Shown here: positions 35,560 to 43,695 of the stretch, one piece after another | How positions within the stretch are numbered: the stretch's first letter is position 1 | Layout: every line of letters begins with the position of its first letter | NCBI RefSeq assembly: GCF_019890675.1 | Contig: NZ_JAIOAA010000001.1 | Location: 186,001-250,000 of the forward strand | Length of the DNA stretch: 64,000 nucleotides | Reading direction: 5' to 3' | Source of the DNA: Micromonospora sp. PLK6-60 | Lineage (GTDB): Bacteria; Actinomycetota; Actinomycetes; Mycobacteriales; Micromonosporaceae | Program-made: the position numbers and the translations under genes | Notes under the pieces: model-generated | Told to the model about the DNA's origin: nothing | What the model saw: the letters and a program-made list of their open reading frames with translations, nothing else | Database searches by the model: none

Positions 35560-37367
35560 TCACCCGGCCAGGGCGGCGTAGCGGCCGGCGCGGGCGATCA
35601 GCGTCTCGTGACTGCCGGCCTCGACGATCCGCCCGTGGTCGAGCACCGCGATCTGGTCGGCGTACCGGACGGTGGAGAGCCGGTGCGCGATGGTGATGGT
35701 GGTGCGTCCGTCGGCGAGGGCGTCGAAGGCCCGCTGGACGGCCCGTTCGGTCTCGGTGTCCAGCGCGCTGGTGGCCTCGTCGAGGATCAGCACCCGCGGG
35801 TTGCGCAGCAGCGTCCGGGCGATGGCGAGGCGTTGCTGCTCGCCGCCGGAGAACCGGTGCCCGCGCGAGCCGACCAGGGTGTCGTAGCCGTCCGGCAGCC
35901 CGGCGATCAGGTCGTGGATCTGGGCGGCCCGGGCGGCCTCGACGATCTCGGCGTCGGTGCGTCGGGCTTGGCGTAGCGCAGGTTCTCCCGCACGGTGGCG
36001 TGCAGCAGGTAGCTCTCCTGGCTGACCACGCCGATCACCGCGGCCAGGTCGGCCAGCCGCAGGTCGCGCAGGTCGATGCCGTCGACGGTGATCCGGCCGG
36101 CGGTCGGGTCGTACAGCCGGGTGAGCAGGGCGGCGAGGGTGCTCTTGCCCGAGCCGGTCTCGCCGACCAGGGCGAGGCTGCTGCCGGCCGGCACGTCGAG
36201 GCTGACTCCGGCGACGGCGGCGGTGTCGCTGCCCGGATAGCTGAAGGTTACGTCCTCCACGCGGACGTGCCCGGGCAGGGCCCGCGGTTCGACGGTCACC
36301 GGGTGCGCCGGGTCGTCGACCTCCACCGGCAGGTCGAGGTATTCGAAGACCCGGGCGAAGAGCGCCAGCGAGGCGGTCACCGAGACGCCGACGTTGAGCA
36401 GGCCGGTCAGCGGCCGGAACAGGGTGCCCTGCAGGGTGGTGAAGGCGACCAGGGTGCCGATGCTCAGCGTGCCGGCGGCGCCGGGCAGGCCGGCGCTGAG
36501 ATAGATCACCGCCGGGATGGTGGCGAAGACGATGCTCATCGAGGCCATCCGCCAGCGGCCGGCCAGTTCGGAGCGCAGTTCCAGGTCGACCAGGCGGCCC
36601 GACGAGGCGGTGAACCGGTCGATCAGCGCGGGGCCGGTGCCCAGGGTCCGGCTGAGCCGGATCCCGCTGACCGACAGGCCCTCCTCCACGGTGACGTTGA
36701 GGTCGGCGAGTTCGCGCTGGCGCTGCGCGGTGATCGTCCGGCGCAGCCGGGCGACCCGGCGGGTCAACCAGATCGCCGGGGGCAGGACGACGAGGGAGAC
36801 CAGGGAGAGCCGCCAGGACAGCGCGGCCATCGCCACCGCGGTGGCGATCACCGTGGTCAGGTTGGACGCGATGGCGGTGGCGGTGGAGGTGACCACCGAC
36901 TGCATCCCGCCGATGTCGTTGGTGATCCGGGACTGCACCTCGCCGGTGCGGGTGCGGGTGAAGAACGCGACGGACTGGCGTTGCAGGTGGACGAAGACGT
37001 CGGTGCGCAGCCGGTGCATGACCTCCTGGCCGACCCGGGTGGAGATCCAGGTCTGCGCGACGCCCAGGGCGGCGGTGACGGCGGCGACCGCGATCATGCC
37101 GGCGACCAGCTGGACCAGCAGGGTCAGGTCGCGCTCGGGCAACGCCCGGTCGATGACGGCGCGCAGCAGGAACGGCGCGGCCAGGGCGGTCACCGAGGAG
37201 GCCACGATGATCGCGGTGACGGCGGCGAGCCGGCCGCGGTGGTCGGTGAAGAGCCGCGCCACGCGGCGCAGCGAGACGTCGCGGGCCTGGGCCTGCTCGG
37301 CGGCGGTGACGGTGGTCGCGCCGCCGCCCCGGCGGCCCGTCGAGGGGTACGGAGAGTGGGGTTCCAA
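35560..37367 (-). pseudogene. ABC exporter (fused membrane and ATPase domains), interrupted by a one-base deletion
   Basis: The gene starts at TTG 37367 with GGAAGAGG upstream. Six transmembrane helices lie in about the first 300 residues (e.g. [20 protein letters not shown]), then an ATPase domain with Walker [10 protein letters not shown] and Q-loop region VVSQESYLL. After [12 protein letters not shown] the frame shifts. The expected continuation ([15 protein letters not shown], signature [13 protein letters not shown], Walker [13 protein letters not shown], switch IAHRLS) is intact in the next frame to the stop at 35560. One missing C near 35959 (minus sense GACGC-ACCGAC) explains it; restored length would be 602 residues. 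It is either a sequencing error or a recent inactivation. It is divergent from a MarR gene, suggesting drug or toxin efflux. Confidence 0.85.
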
Positions 37368-37393
37368 GGACTGCCTCTTCCTGTCGAGTGATA

Positions 37394-37416
37394 ATGAGGT
37401 TACCTCATCATGAGGT
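37394..37416. promoter_or_regulatory. MarR operator, three interlocked ATGAGGT half-sites
   Basis: ATGAGGT (37394-37400), ACCTCAT (37402-37408) and ATGAGGT (37410-37416) are separated by single bases, giving two overlapping perfect palindromes. They lie between the divergent ABC exporter (start 37367) and the MarR gene and overlap the latter's GAGGT ribosome binding site. Confidence 0.75.
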
Positions 37417-37422
37417 AGCAAC

Positions 37423-37920
37423 ATGAAGAGCTGGTACGGTATTCCCGTGACCGCAGCGCCGCCGCCCGACGAGCCGGAACCCCTGGCCGAGCTCTTCTGG
37501 GAGGTCGCCCGTGGGCTGCGGCAGCGCTCCCGGGAAGCGCTCGAGCCGTGGCAGATCACCCCCGCTCAGGGCCGGGCGTTGCAGGTGCTGCTGCGGCACG
37601 GGGCCATCCGGCTGGGCGGGCTCGCCGAGCACCTGCGCATCGCCCCGCGCTCCGCCACCGAGGTGGTCGACCAACTGGCGCAGCGCGGGCTGGTCGAGCG
37701 CCGGCCGGACCCGCAGGACCGGCGCGCCACCCTGGTCGCCCCGACCGCCGAGGGCACCCGGATGGGCGCGGCGGTGCGCGCCGCCCGCACCGCCGCGGCG
37801 CAGCGCCTCTTCGGCGAGCTCAGCGCCGCCGACCGCGCCGATCTGGCCCGCGTCCTGCGCACCCTCGCCAGCGACCCACGCGAGGCCGCCGGGCCGGCGA
37901 GCGGCGACCCACCCCGCTGA
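37423..37920 (+). CDS. MarR family transcriptional regulator
   Basis: 165 residues from ATG 37423, with GAGGT 7 bases upstream; a GTG at 37447 behind TACGGTAT is an alternative (possibly leaderless) start. The winged-helix core is evident: TPAQGRALQVLLRHGAIRLG, then LAEHLRIAPRSATEVVDQLA and the wing GLVERRPDPQDRRATLVA. C-terminal helices provide dimerisation. It is divergent from an ABC exporter and surrounded by a triple half-site operator, so it should repress itself and the exporter until a ligand binds. The ligand is unknown. Confidence 0.9.
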   Translation: MKSWYGIPVTAAPPPDEPEPLAELFWEVARGLRQRSREALEPWQITPAQGRALQVLLRHGAIRLGGLAEHLRIAPRSATEVVDQLAQRGLVERRPDPQDRRATLVAPTAEGTRMGAAVRAARTAAAQRLFGELSAADRADLARVLRTLASDPREAAGPASGDPPR

Positions 37921-37935
37921 GCATCCGCACCGCCA

Positions 37936-37960
37936 GCCGGCGAGCGGCGCGAGCGCCGGC
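37936..37960. terminator. Hairpin after the MarR gene
   Basis: GCCGGCG / CGCCGGC with an 11-base loop, 16 bp past the MarR stop, in the 100-bp gap between convergent genes. Confidence 0.4.
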
Positions 37961-38020
37961 CCGGTCGGCGGGCACCCCGCGAAGGCACCACGGACAACCG
38001 GCGGACGGGCCCGGCCGTGG

Positions 38021-38857
38021 TCAGCCGGCCGCCGGCGCGGGGGCCGGCACGGTCAGCACCTGGCCGGTCCGCGGGCCGCCGGCCAGGGTCTGCGGGCCCC
38101 ACTCCATCGTGACCAGGTGCAGGGTGCGGCCGTCGGCGCCGCCGAGCGCGCAGGCGAAGCAGCCCCGGTCGAGGGCGATCCGGTCCAGGATCGCGCCGCC
38201 CTCGGCGACCCGCACCGCACACCGGTTCGGCACGTCGCCGTACCAGACCGCGCCGTCCGCGTCGAGGCAGATGCCGTCGGGGGCCGACTCGGGCACGGCG
38301 GCCCACACCCGCCGGCCGCCGAGCGAGCCGTCGGCGGCGACGTCGTAGGCGGTGAGGCGGGCGGCGTACGACTCGGCGATGATCAGGGTGCGCCCGTCCG
38401 GGGTGAGTGCCATGCCGTTCGGGAACGCCAGGTCCGCGGCGACGAGGCGGGCCGCGCCGTCCGGCGTGACCAGGGCGATGGCGCCGGGGGCGTACTCGCC
38501 GCCGGGAAAGTCGAAGCCGATGGTGTTGACGTATGCGTTGCCCCGGCCGTCGGTCACCACCTCGTTCCAGGGATGCGCGACCAGGGATCGCAGGTCGGCG
38601 TGGTCGACCAGGCTGCCGTCCGGCTCCCGGCGCAGCAGCCGGCCCGCGCCGCCGGCGACGACCAGCAGCCGCCCGTCCGGCAGCCAGTCGAGGCAGATCG
38701 GCAGCCCGTCGACCCGGACCACCACGGTCGCCCGGCCCTCGACGTCGACCGTGAGCACCTCCCCCGCGCCCCAGTCGGCGACCCACAGTCGCCCGTCGTG
38801 CCAGCGGGGCGACTCCCCGAAGGCCAACCCGTCCAGCAGGACGCGTGGTGCGCTCAT
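38021..38857 (-). CDS. SMP-30/gluconolactonase-like beta-propeller hydrolase
   Basis: 278 residues. The start ATG at 38857 overlaps the TGA of the sigma-factor gene by 3 bases in an ATGA arrangement, so translation is probably coupled. Features of the SMP-30/gluconolactonase/LRE family include [20 protein letters not shown] with the metal-binding Glu, [20 protein letters not shown] with a conserved Asn, and [15 protein letters not shown] with the Asp. The likely activity is Ca/Zn-dependent lactone or ester hydrolysis in the cytoplasm. It is the last gene of a YCII, ECF sigma factor and lactonase operon. Its link to sigma-factor signalling is not known. Confidence 0.88.
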   Translation of the reverse strand: MSAPRVLLDGLAFGESPRWHDGRLWVADWGAGEVLTVDVEGRATVVVRVDGLPICLDWLPDGRLLVVAGGAGRLLRREPDGSLVDHADLRSLVAHPWNEVVTDGRGNAYVNTIGFDFPGGEYAPGAIALVTPDGAARLVAADLAFPNGMALTPDGRTLIIAESYAARLTAYDVAADGSLGGRRVWAAVPESAPDGICLDADGAVWYGDVPNRCAVRVAEGGAILDRIALDRGCFACALGGADGRTLHLVTMEWGPQTLAGGPRTGQVLTVPAPAPAAG

Positions 38858-40074
38858 CGTCGGCTCCTCGTCAGGTCACGGGTCCGCCGCAGGTGATCCC
38901 GTTCGGCGGCGTTGTCGGTGCGCTCGATCGCCGCGTCGTACGCCGCGACCGCCTCGGCCCGGCGGTCGAGGCGGCGCAGCAGGTCCGCGCGGACCGCGTG
39001 GAACACGTGGTAGCCGGCGAGGTCGAGCGCGTCGACCAGGGCGAGCGCCGCGGCCGGGCCGGCCACCTCGGCGAGCGCCACCGCCCGGTTCAGCGCGACG
39101 ACCGGGCCGGGGCGCAGCGCCAGCAGGTGGTCGTAGAGGGCGAGGATCTGCCGCCAGTCGGTGCCCGCGGCGTCCGGGGCGTCGCTGTGCACGGCGTTGA
39201 TCGCGGCCTGGAGCTGGTACGGCCCGGGCCGGCCCCGCCGCAGGCAGCGGCGCACCAGCTCCTGACCCTCGCGGATCAGCGCCCGGTCCCAGCGGTCGCG
39301 GTCCTGCTCGGCCAGCGGGACCAGCGACCCGTCGGGGCCGGTGCGGGCCGGCCGCCGCGACTCGGTGAGCAGCATCAGGGCCAGCAGCCCGAGCGCCTCC
39401 GGCTCGTCGGGCATCAGCTCGACGAGCAGCCGGCCCAGCCGGATCGCCTCGGCGCACAGCTCGGCGCGGGCCAGCCGGTCACCGGCGGTGGCGGTGTGCC
39501 CCTCGGTGAAGATCAGGTAGATGACGGCCAGCACGGCGTCGAGCCGGTCGGGCAGGTCCGCGTCCCGGGGCACCCGGTACGGGATGCCGGCGTCGCGGAT
39601 CTTCGCCTTGGCCCGGACCAGCCGCTGGGCCATGGTCGGCTCGGCGACCAGGAAGGCGTGCGCGATCTCGGCGGTGCCCAGCCCGCCGAGCAGGCGCAGG
39701 GTCAGCGCGACCCGGGCGGCGGGGTGCAGCGCCGGGTGGCAGCAGGTGAAGATCAGGCGGAGCCGGTCGTCGGCCACCGGCCCCTCCTCGGTGGTCTCGT
39801 CGGGCGCCCGCAGCAAGGCCGCCTCCCGGTGCCGGGCCGGCCGGGACGCCTCCCGGCGCAGCCGGTCCACGGCCCGGTTGCGGGCGGTGGTGATGATCCA
39901 ACCGGCGGGGCTGGGCGGCACCCCGGTGCTCGGCCAGCGGTCCACCGCCGTGGCGAACGCCTCCTGGACGGCCTCCTCGGCGAGGTCGAGATCGCCGAGG
40001 AGGCGGACCAGGACGGCGACCGCCCGCGCGTACTCGGCGCGGAACACCCGCTCCACGGCGTCGCCGTCGGTCAT
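38854..40074 (-). CDS. ECF42-type RNA polymerase sigma factor with C-terminal TPR-like extension
   Basis: 406 residues from ATG 40074; an earlier ATG at 40152 would overlap the upstream gene deeply. Region 2 is [20 protein letters not shown]...[14 protein letters not shown] with [19 protein letters not shown]. Region 4 lies in [20 protein letters not shown]. The long C-terminal domain (about 200 residues, DUF6596-like, e.g. [10 protein letters not shown] and [19 protein letters not shown]) is the hallmark of the ECF42 (SigI/YlaC-like DGPF-linked) group. It follows a YCII/DGPF gene by 8 bp, the standard ECF42 partner, and is followed by a lactonase gene. No anti-sigma gene is present, in line with this group. 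Confidence 0.9.
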   Translation of the reverse strand: MTDGDAVERVFRAEYARAVAVLVRLLGDLDLAEEAVQEAFATAVDRWPSTGVPPSPAGWIITTARNRAVDRLRREASRPARHREAALLRAPDETTEEGPVADDRLRLIFTCCHPALHPAARVALTLRLLGGLGTAEIAHAFLVAEPTMAQRLVRAKAKIRDAGIPYRVPRDADLPDRLDAVLAVIYLIFTEGHTATAGDRLARAELCAEAIRLGRLLVELMPDEPEALGLLALMLLTESRRPARTGPDGSLVPLAEQDRDRWDRALIREGQELVRRCLRRGRPGPYQLQAAINAVHSDAPDAAGTDWRQILALYDHLLALRPGPVVALNRAVALAEVAGPAAALALVDALDLAGYHVFHAVRADLLRRLDRRAEAVAAYDAAIERTDNAAERDHLRRTRDLTRSRR

Positions 40075-40082
40075 GACGCCGG

Positions 40083-40433
40083 TCAGGCCCCGTCCGCGAA
40101 CGGGCGGACCTCGATCGGCAGGGTGGTGGCCAGGGCGTACCGGCGGCCCCACTCCAGCGCGGCGTCGAGGTCCGGGGCGGTGATGATGGTGAACCCGCCC
40201 AGGTACTCCTTGCCCTCGACGTACGGGCCGTCGGTGACCAGCACCTCGTCGCCCTTCGGGCGCAGCACCGTCGCGGTGTCCGGCGCGTGCAGCCCGTTGC
40301 CGAAGACCCAGCTGCCGGCGGCGCGCAGCTCGGCCCGGATGGTCTCCAGCTCGCGCATCACCCCGGCCAGGAACTCCTGGTCCGGCAGCGGTGCGCCGGT
40401 TGGCTGGTAGATGCTGATCAGGTACTGCCGCAC
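40083..40433 (-). CDS. YCII/DGPF-domain protein, ECF42 partner
   Basis: 116 residues from GTG 40433 with a perfect GAGGAGG 5 bases upstream. The sequence [56 protein letters not shown] with the DGPF-like DGPY motif and AALEWGRRY are typical of the YCII-related (PhnB/DGPF) family that accompanies ECF42 sigma factors. It is cytosolic. It is proposed, not proven, to take part in signal sensing for the sigma factor. First gene of the three-gene operon and divergent from the amine oxidase gene. Confidence 0.88.
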   Translation of the reverse strand: MRQYLISIYQPTGAPLPDQEFLAGVMRELETIRAELRAAGSWVFGNGLHAPDTATVLRPKGDEVLVTDGPYVEGKEYLGGFTIITAPDLDAALEWGRRYALATTLPIEVRPFADGA

Positions 40434-40590
40434 GGTGTCCTCCTCGGGGTCGGCCGGCCCGGTGCCAGCTTCACCCTTCACACGAACGGCGGCACTCCAG
40501 ATCGACACGACCCGCCGAGGAAAATTCCGACCGCGCCGCCCGGGTGCGCCCACCGGTCATACCGATCCGGCATCCGGGTATCCGCGGCGG

Positions 40591-41916
40591 GTGGCGGGCA
40601 GCGGGCACGTGTTCGTGGTCGGCGCCGGGTTCTCCGGACTCGCCGCCGCGCTGGCGCTGGACCGGGCCGGCGTCCGGGTGCGGGTGCTGGAGGCCCGGGA
40701 CCGGGTCGGCGGCCGGACGCTGACCCGGTGGCTGACCGACGGCACGCAGCTCGACCTGGGCGCGCAGTGGATCGGCCCGACCCAGGACCGGATGTACGCG
40801 CTGGCCGCCGCGCACGGCGTCGGCACCTTCCCGTCGGCCGCGTACGGGACGCCGCTGGTGCTGCGCGACGGTGGGCGCCGGCACGGGCCGCCGCCGGGGA
40901 CCGACGCGCTCCTCGCCGCCCTGGACGCGCTCGCCGGCCGGCTGGACCCGGCCGCGCCCTGGCGGGCCGCCGATGCGCCGGAGTGGGACCGGGCGACCCT
41001 GACCGGCTGGCTGGCGGGTACGGCGCGGCGGCCGGAGACCGCCCGGTACGCGGGCCGGCTGCTCGCCGGTGGGCTGCTGGCCGCGGCCCCGGACGAGATC
41101 TCGGTGTTGCAGCTGCTCTTCTACCTGGCCAGCGGCGGCGGCACCGGGTCGCTGCTGGGGATGGCCGGCGGGGCGCAGCAGGACCGGCTGGTCGGTGGGC
41201 CGGCGGAGCTGGCCGGGCGGCTGGCCGCGGCGCTGCCGGCCGGGTCGGTGGTGTGCGGGGCCCCGGTACGCGCGATCGCGCAGGACCGGTCCGGGGTGGA
41301 GGTGCGCACCGAGCGGGACCGGTTCACCGGGGACGCGGTGGTGGTGGCGCTGCCACCGGCGCTGGCCGGCCGGCTTTGGTACGAACCGGCCCTGCCGGCG
41401 CTGCGCGACGGGTTGACCCAGCGGATGCCGATGGGCTCGGCGGTCAAGGTGCACGCGGTCTATCCCGAACCGTTCTGGCGTGCCGACGGTCTCTCCGGGG
41501 TCGCCACCACGGTCGACGGCCCGGTGACCGAGACGGTGGACAACGGCACGCCCGACTCGACGCGCGGCGTGCTGACCGCGTTCTGCTACGGCGACGAGGC
41601 GCGGGAGCTGCGCCGGATGTCCCCCGCCGCGCGGCGGGCGGCGCTGCTGGACGCGCTCGCCGCCGGGTTCGGCCGGTCGGCGCGGCACCCCGACGACCTG
41701 ATCGAGTACGACTGGTCGGCCGACCCGTACACCCGGGGTTGTTTCTGCGGCGCGCCGACGCCCGGCGCGTGGACCCGGTACGGGCCGCAGCTGCGCCGCC
41801 CGGTGGGGCGGATCCACTGGGCGGGCACCGAGACGGCCACCCGGTGGGCCGGCTACCTGGAGGGCGCGGTGCTGGCCGGTGAGCGGGCGGCGGCGGAACT
41901 GACCGCCCTCTTGTAG
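40591..41916 (+). CDS. Flavin-dependent amine oxidase family protein
   Basis: 441 residues from GTG 40591. The FAD Rossmann motif HVFVVGAGFSGLAAALAL starts at residue 6. It is followed by EARDRVGGRTLTRW, DLGAQWIGPTQDRMYAL and a C-terminal FAD-binding RIHWAGTETATRWAGYLEGA. This pattern is that of flavin monoamine oxidase/putrescine-oxidase-like enzymes, which oxidise amines to aldehydes with H2O2 release. There is no signal peptide, so it is probably cytosolic. It is divergent from the ECF42 operon and followed by secreted lysozyme genes whose promoter overlaps its stop codon. The substrate is unknown. Confidence 0.88.
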   Translation: MAGSGHVFVVGAGFSGLAAALALDRAGVRVRVLEARDRVGGRTLTRWLTDGTQLDLGAQWIGPTQDRMYALAAAHGVGTFPSAAYGTPLVLRDGGRRHGPPPGTDALLAALDALAGRLDPAAPWRAADAPEWDRATLTGWLAGTARRPETARYAGRLLAGGLLAAAPDEISVLQLLFYLASGGGTGSLLGMAGGAQQDRLVGGPAELAGRLAAALPAGSVVCGAPVRAIAQDRSGVEVRTERDRFTGDAVVVALPPALAGRLWYEPALPALRDGLTQRMPMGSAVKVHAVYPEPFWRADGLSGVATTVDGPVTETVDNGTPDSTRGVLTAFCYGDEARELRRMSPAARRAALLDALAAGFGRSARHPDDLIEYDWSADPYTRGCFCGAPTPGAWTRYGPQLRRPVGRIHWAGTETATRWAGYLEGAVLAGERAAAELTALL

Positions 41917-41942
41917 ACGATCTTCAATATGTGTCCTAATAC
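41914..41942 (+). promoter_or_regulatory. Putative promoter of the lysozyme/amidase unit
   Basis: TAGACG (41914-41919) and TAATAC (41937-41942) are separated by 17 bp, a plausible -35/-10 pair of the housekeeping type. The -35 overlaps the stop codon of the amine oxidase gene. Confidence 0.45.
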
Positions 41943-41995
41943 TGGCAGTTCTTTTCGCCTCCGCCGCCACCCCCGCGGCCCCCCTGGGAGGAATG

Positions 41996-42742
41996 ATGAA
42001 CCGCACCCTGCGCACGGCCCTGCGGGCCACCGCCGCCACCCTGCTCACCCTGGTCACCACGGTCGCCGTCGGTGCCATGGCCGGCACGCCGGCCAGCGCC
42101 GCCCCGGCCGGCCTGCCCGGCATGGACGTCTCCAGCTGGCAGGGCAACGTCAACTGGTCGGCCGCCTGGAACAACGGCGCCCGGTTCGCCTACGTGAAGG
42201 CCACCGAGGGCACCAGCTACACCAACCCCTACTTCGCCCAGCAGTACAACGGCTCCTACAACGTCGGCATGATCCGCGGCGCGTACCACTTCGCGCTGCC
42301 GAACAACTCCAGCGGCGCGACCCAGGCCAACTACTTCGTCGACCACGGCGGCGGCTGGTCCAAGGACGGCAGGACGCTGCCCGGCGCCCTCGACATCGAG
42401 TACAACCCCTACGGCGCCACCTGCTACGGGCTGAGCCAGGCCTCGATGCGCAGCTGGATCGCCTCGTTCGTCAACCAGTACTACGCCCGCACCGGCCGCT
42501 GGGCAACCATCTACACCACCACCGACTGGTGGACCACCTGCACCGGCAACACCTCGCAGTTCGCCTCGAACAACCCGCTGTGGATCGCCCGCTACTCCTC
42601 CAGCGTGGGCACGCTGCCGGCGGGCTGGGGCACGTACTCCTTCTGGCAGTGGGCCTCGTCGGGCACCTTCCCGGGCGACCAGAACGTGTGGAACGGCACC
42701 CTGGACCGGCTCCGGGTGCTGGCCTGCAACGGGCCCTGCTGA
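41996..42742 (+). CDS. Secreted GH25 lysozyme (N-acetylmuramidase)
   Basis: 248 residues. Two consecutive ATGs exist; 41996 gives better spacing from GGGAGG. The signal peptide MNRTLRTALRATAATLLTLV ends near ASA. The GH25 catalytic domain is complete: GLPGMDVSSWQGNVNW with the first Asp, FAYVKATEGTSYTNPYF, IRGAYHFALP, then ALDIEYNP with the catalytic acidic residues, and YSFWQWASSGTFPG. It cleaves the beta-1,4 bond of peptidoglycan outside the cell. It is followed 61 bp later by an amidase gene, so the two enzymes can degrade glycan and peptide links together, either in wall turnover or in attack on other bacteria. Confidence 0.93.
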   Translation: MNRTLRTALRATAATLLTLVTTVAVGAMAGTPASAAPAGLPGMDVSSWQGNVNWSAAWNNGARFAYVKATEGTSYTNPYFAQQYNGSYNVGMIRGAYHFALPNNSSGATQANYFVDHGGGWSKDGRTLPGALDIEYNPYGATCYGLSQASMRSWIASFVNQYYARTGRWATIYTTTDWWTTCTGNTSQFASNNPLWIARYSSSVGTLPAGWGTYSFWQWASSGTFPGDQNVWNGTLDRLRVLACNGPC

Positions 42743-42803
42743 CCGCGACCGGCGGCGGGCCGCCCGGCCCGCCGCCGGCATCCCGCCCCGGAAGGAGATC
42801 CCG

Positions 42804-43478
42804 ATGCCCGCTCCCCTGTCCCGGCGGTCCGTGCTGCGCGGCGCGGTGCTGCTCGGCGCCGCCGCCGGCGGCACCGCCCTCACCCAGCTCGGCGACGACC
42901 ACGGCGCGCGGGCCCTGGCCGGCGCGGTCGACCAGCCGGTGATCGCCAACTGCGCGACCTGGGGCGCCCGGCCACCGTCCTCGACGATAAGCGTGGTGCC
43001 GAACCGGCCCAACAAGATCATCGTGCATCACACCGCGTTCCCGAACACCACCGACTACAGCCTGGCCCAGGCCTACCGGAACTCCCGCGACATCCAGGAC
43101 CTGCACATGGACGCCAACGGCTGGGGCGACTCCGGGCAGCACTTCACCAACAGCCGCGGCGGATACCTGACCGAGGGCCGGCACGGCAGCCTGTACGCGC
43201 TGCTGCACGGGCAGACCATGGTCCAGGGCGCGCACTGCGTCGGGCAGAACAGCCAGGCCATCGGGATCGAGAACGACGGCATCTACCTCGACGTGCAGCC
43301 CCCGGCGGCGCTCTGGAACAGCCTGGTGACGTTCTGCGCGTTCACCTGCCAGCAGTACGCCATCGCGCCGAGCGAGATCTACGGCCACAAGGATTTCAAC
43401 TCCACCCAGTGTCCCGGTCTGCTGCACGCCCGGCTGCCCGAACTGCGTACCGCCGTCGCCGCCCGCCTCGGCGCCTGA
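42804..43478 (+). CDS. Tat-exported N-acetylmuramoyl-L-alanine amidase (Amidase_2/PGRP-like)
   Basis: 224 residues from ATG 42804 with GGAAGGAG upstream. The N-terminus [19 protein letters not shown] is a twin-arginine signal. The amidase domain shows zinc-binding residues: HH in [15 protein letters not shown], His in [19 protein letters not shown] and the late His/Cys in [13 protein letters not shown]. It hydrolyses the amide between muramic acid and the stem peptide. It lies directly downstream of a GH25 lysozyme gene in the same direction. The gene ends 12 bp before a heptanucleotide repeat array. Confidence 0.92.
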   Translation: MPAPLSRRSVLRGAVLLGAAAGGTALTQLGDDHGARALAGAVDQPVIANCATWGARPPSSTISVVPNRPNKIIVHHTAFPNTTDYSLAQAYRNSRDIQDLHMDANGWGDSGQHFTNSRGGYLTEGRHGSLYALLHGQTMVQGAHCVGQNSQAIGIENDGIYLDVQPPAALWNSLVTFCAFTCQQYAIAPSEIYGHKDFNSTQCPGLLHARLPELRTAVAARLGA

Positions 43479-43490
43479 CCGCACCGCCGC

Positions 43491-43595
43491 GCGCCGTGCG
43501 CCGCGCGCCGTGCGCCGTGCGCCGTGCGCCGTGCGCCGTGCGCCGTGCGCCGTGCGCCGTGCGCCGTGCGCCGTGCGCCGTGCGCCGTGCGCCGC
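43491..43595. repeat. Heptanucleotide tandem array, 15 copies of GCGCCGT
   Basis: Fifteen head-to-tail 7-bp units cover 105 bp; units 2 and 15 read GCGCCGC, all others GCGCCGT. Because 7 is not a multiple of 3, all frames cycle through the same 7-residue pattern, which creates spurious open frames. The array lies between the amidase stop and the hairpin at 43598-43670. Confidence 0.95.
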
Positions 43596-43597
43596 AA

Positions 43598-43670
43598 GAT
43601 CGTGCTGCAACCTGGTGGTAGTGGCCTCATCCTGCCTGCGAGACCACTACCACCAGGATCGAGCGCGATC
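43598..43670. repeat. Long inverted repeat (27-bp arms, 19-base loop)
   Basis: The inner 14 bp CCTGGTGGTAGTGG (43611-43624) is perfectly complementary to 43644-43657. Pairing extends outward to GATCG...CGATC with four mismatches, giving arms 43598-43624 and 43644-43670. It could terminate the lysozyme/amidase transcript or be a dispersed palindromic repeat. It starts two bases after the heptanucleotide array. Confidence 0.8.
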
Positions 43671-43695
43671 ATCCGCACCAAGGGCCGGGCAGAGG

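Noticed and set aside
41996..43478. Phage lysis cassette
   Set aside because: Both enzymes have their own Sec or Tat signals and no holin, tail or other phage genes are nearby, so a chromosomal cell-wall hydrolase pair is more likely.
43491..43595. CRISPR array
   Set aside because: The unit is 7 bp with no spacers, so it is a simple tandem repeat.
43510..43695. N-terminal extension of the P-type ATPase reading RRAPCAV repeats
   Set aside because: It is simply the translation of the heptanucleotide array and hairpin; ATG 43696 directly after AGAGG is preferred.
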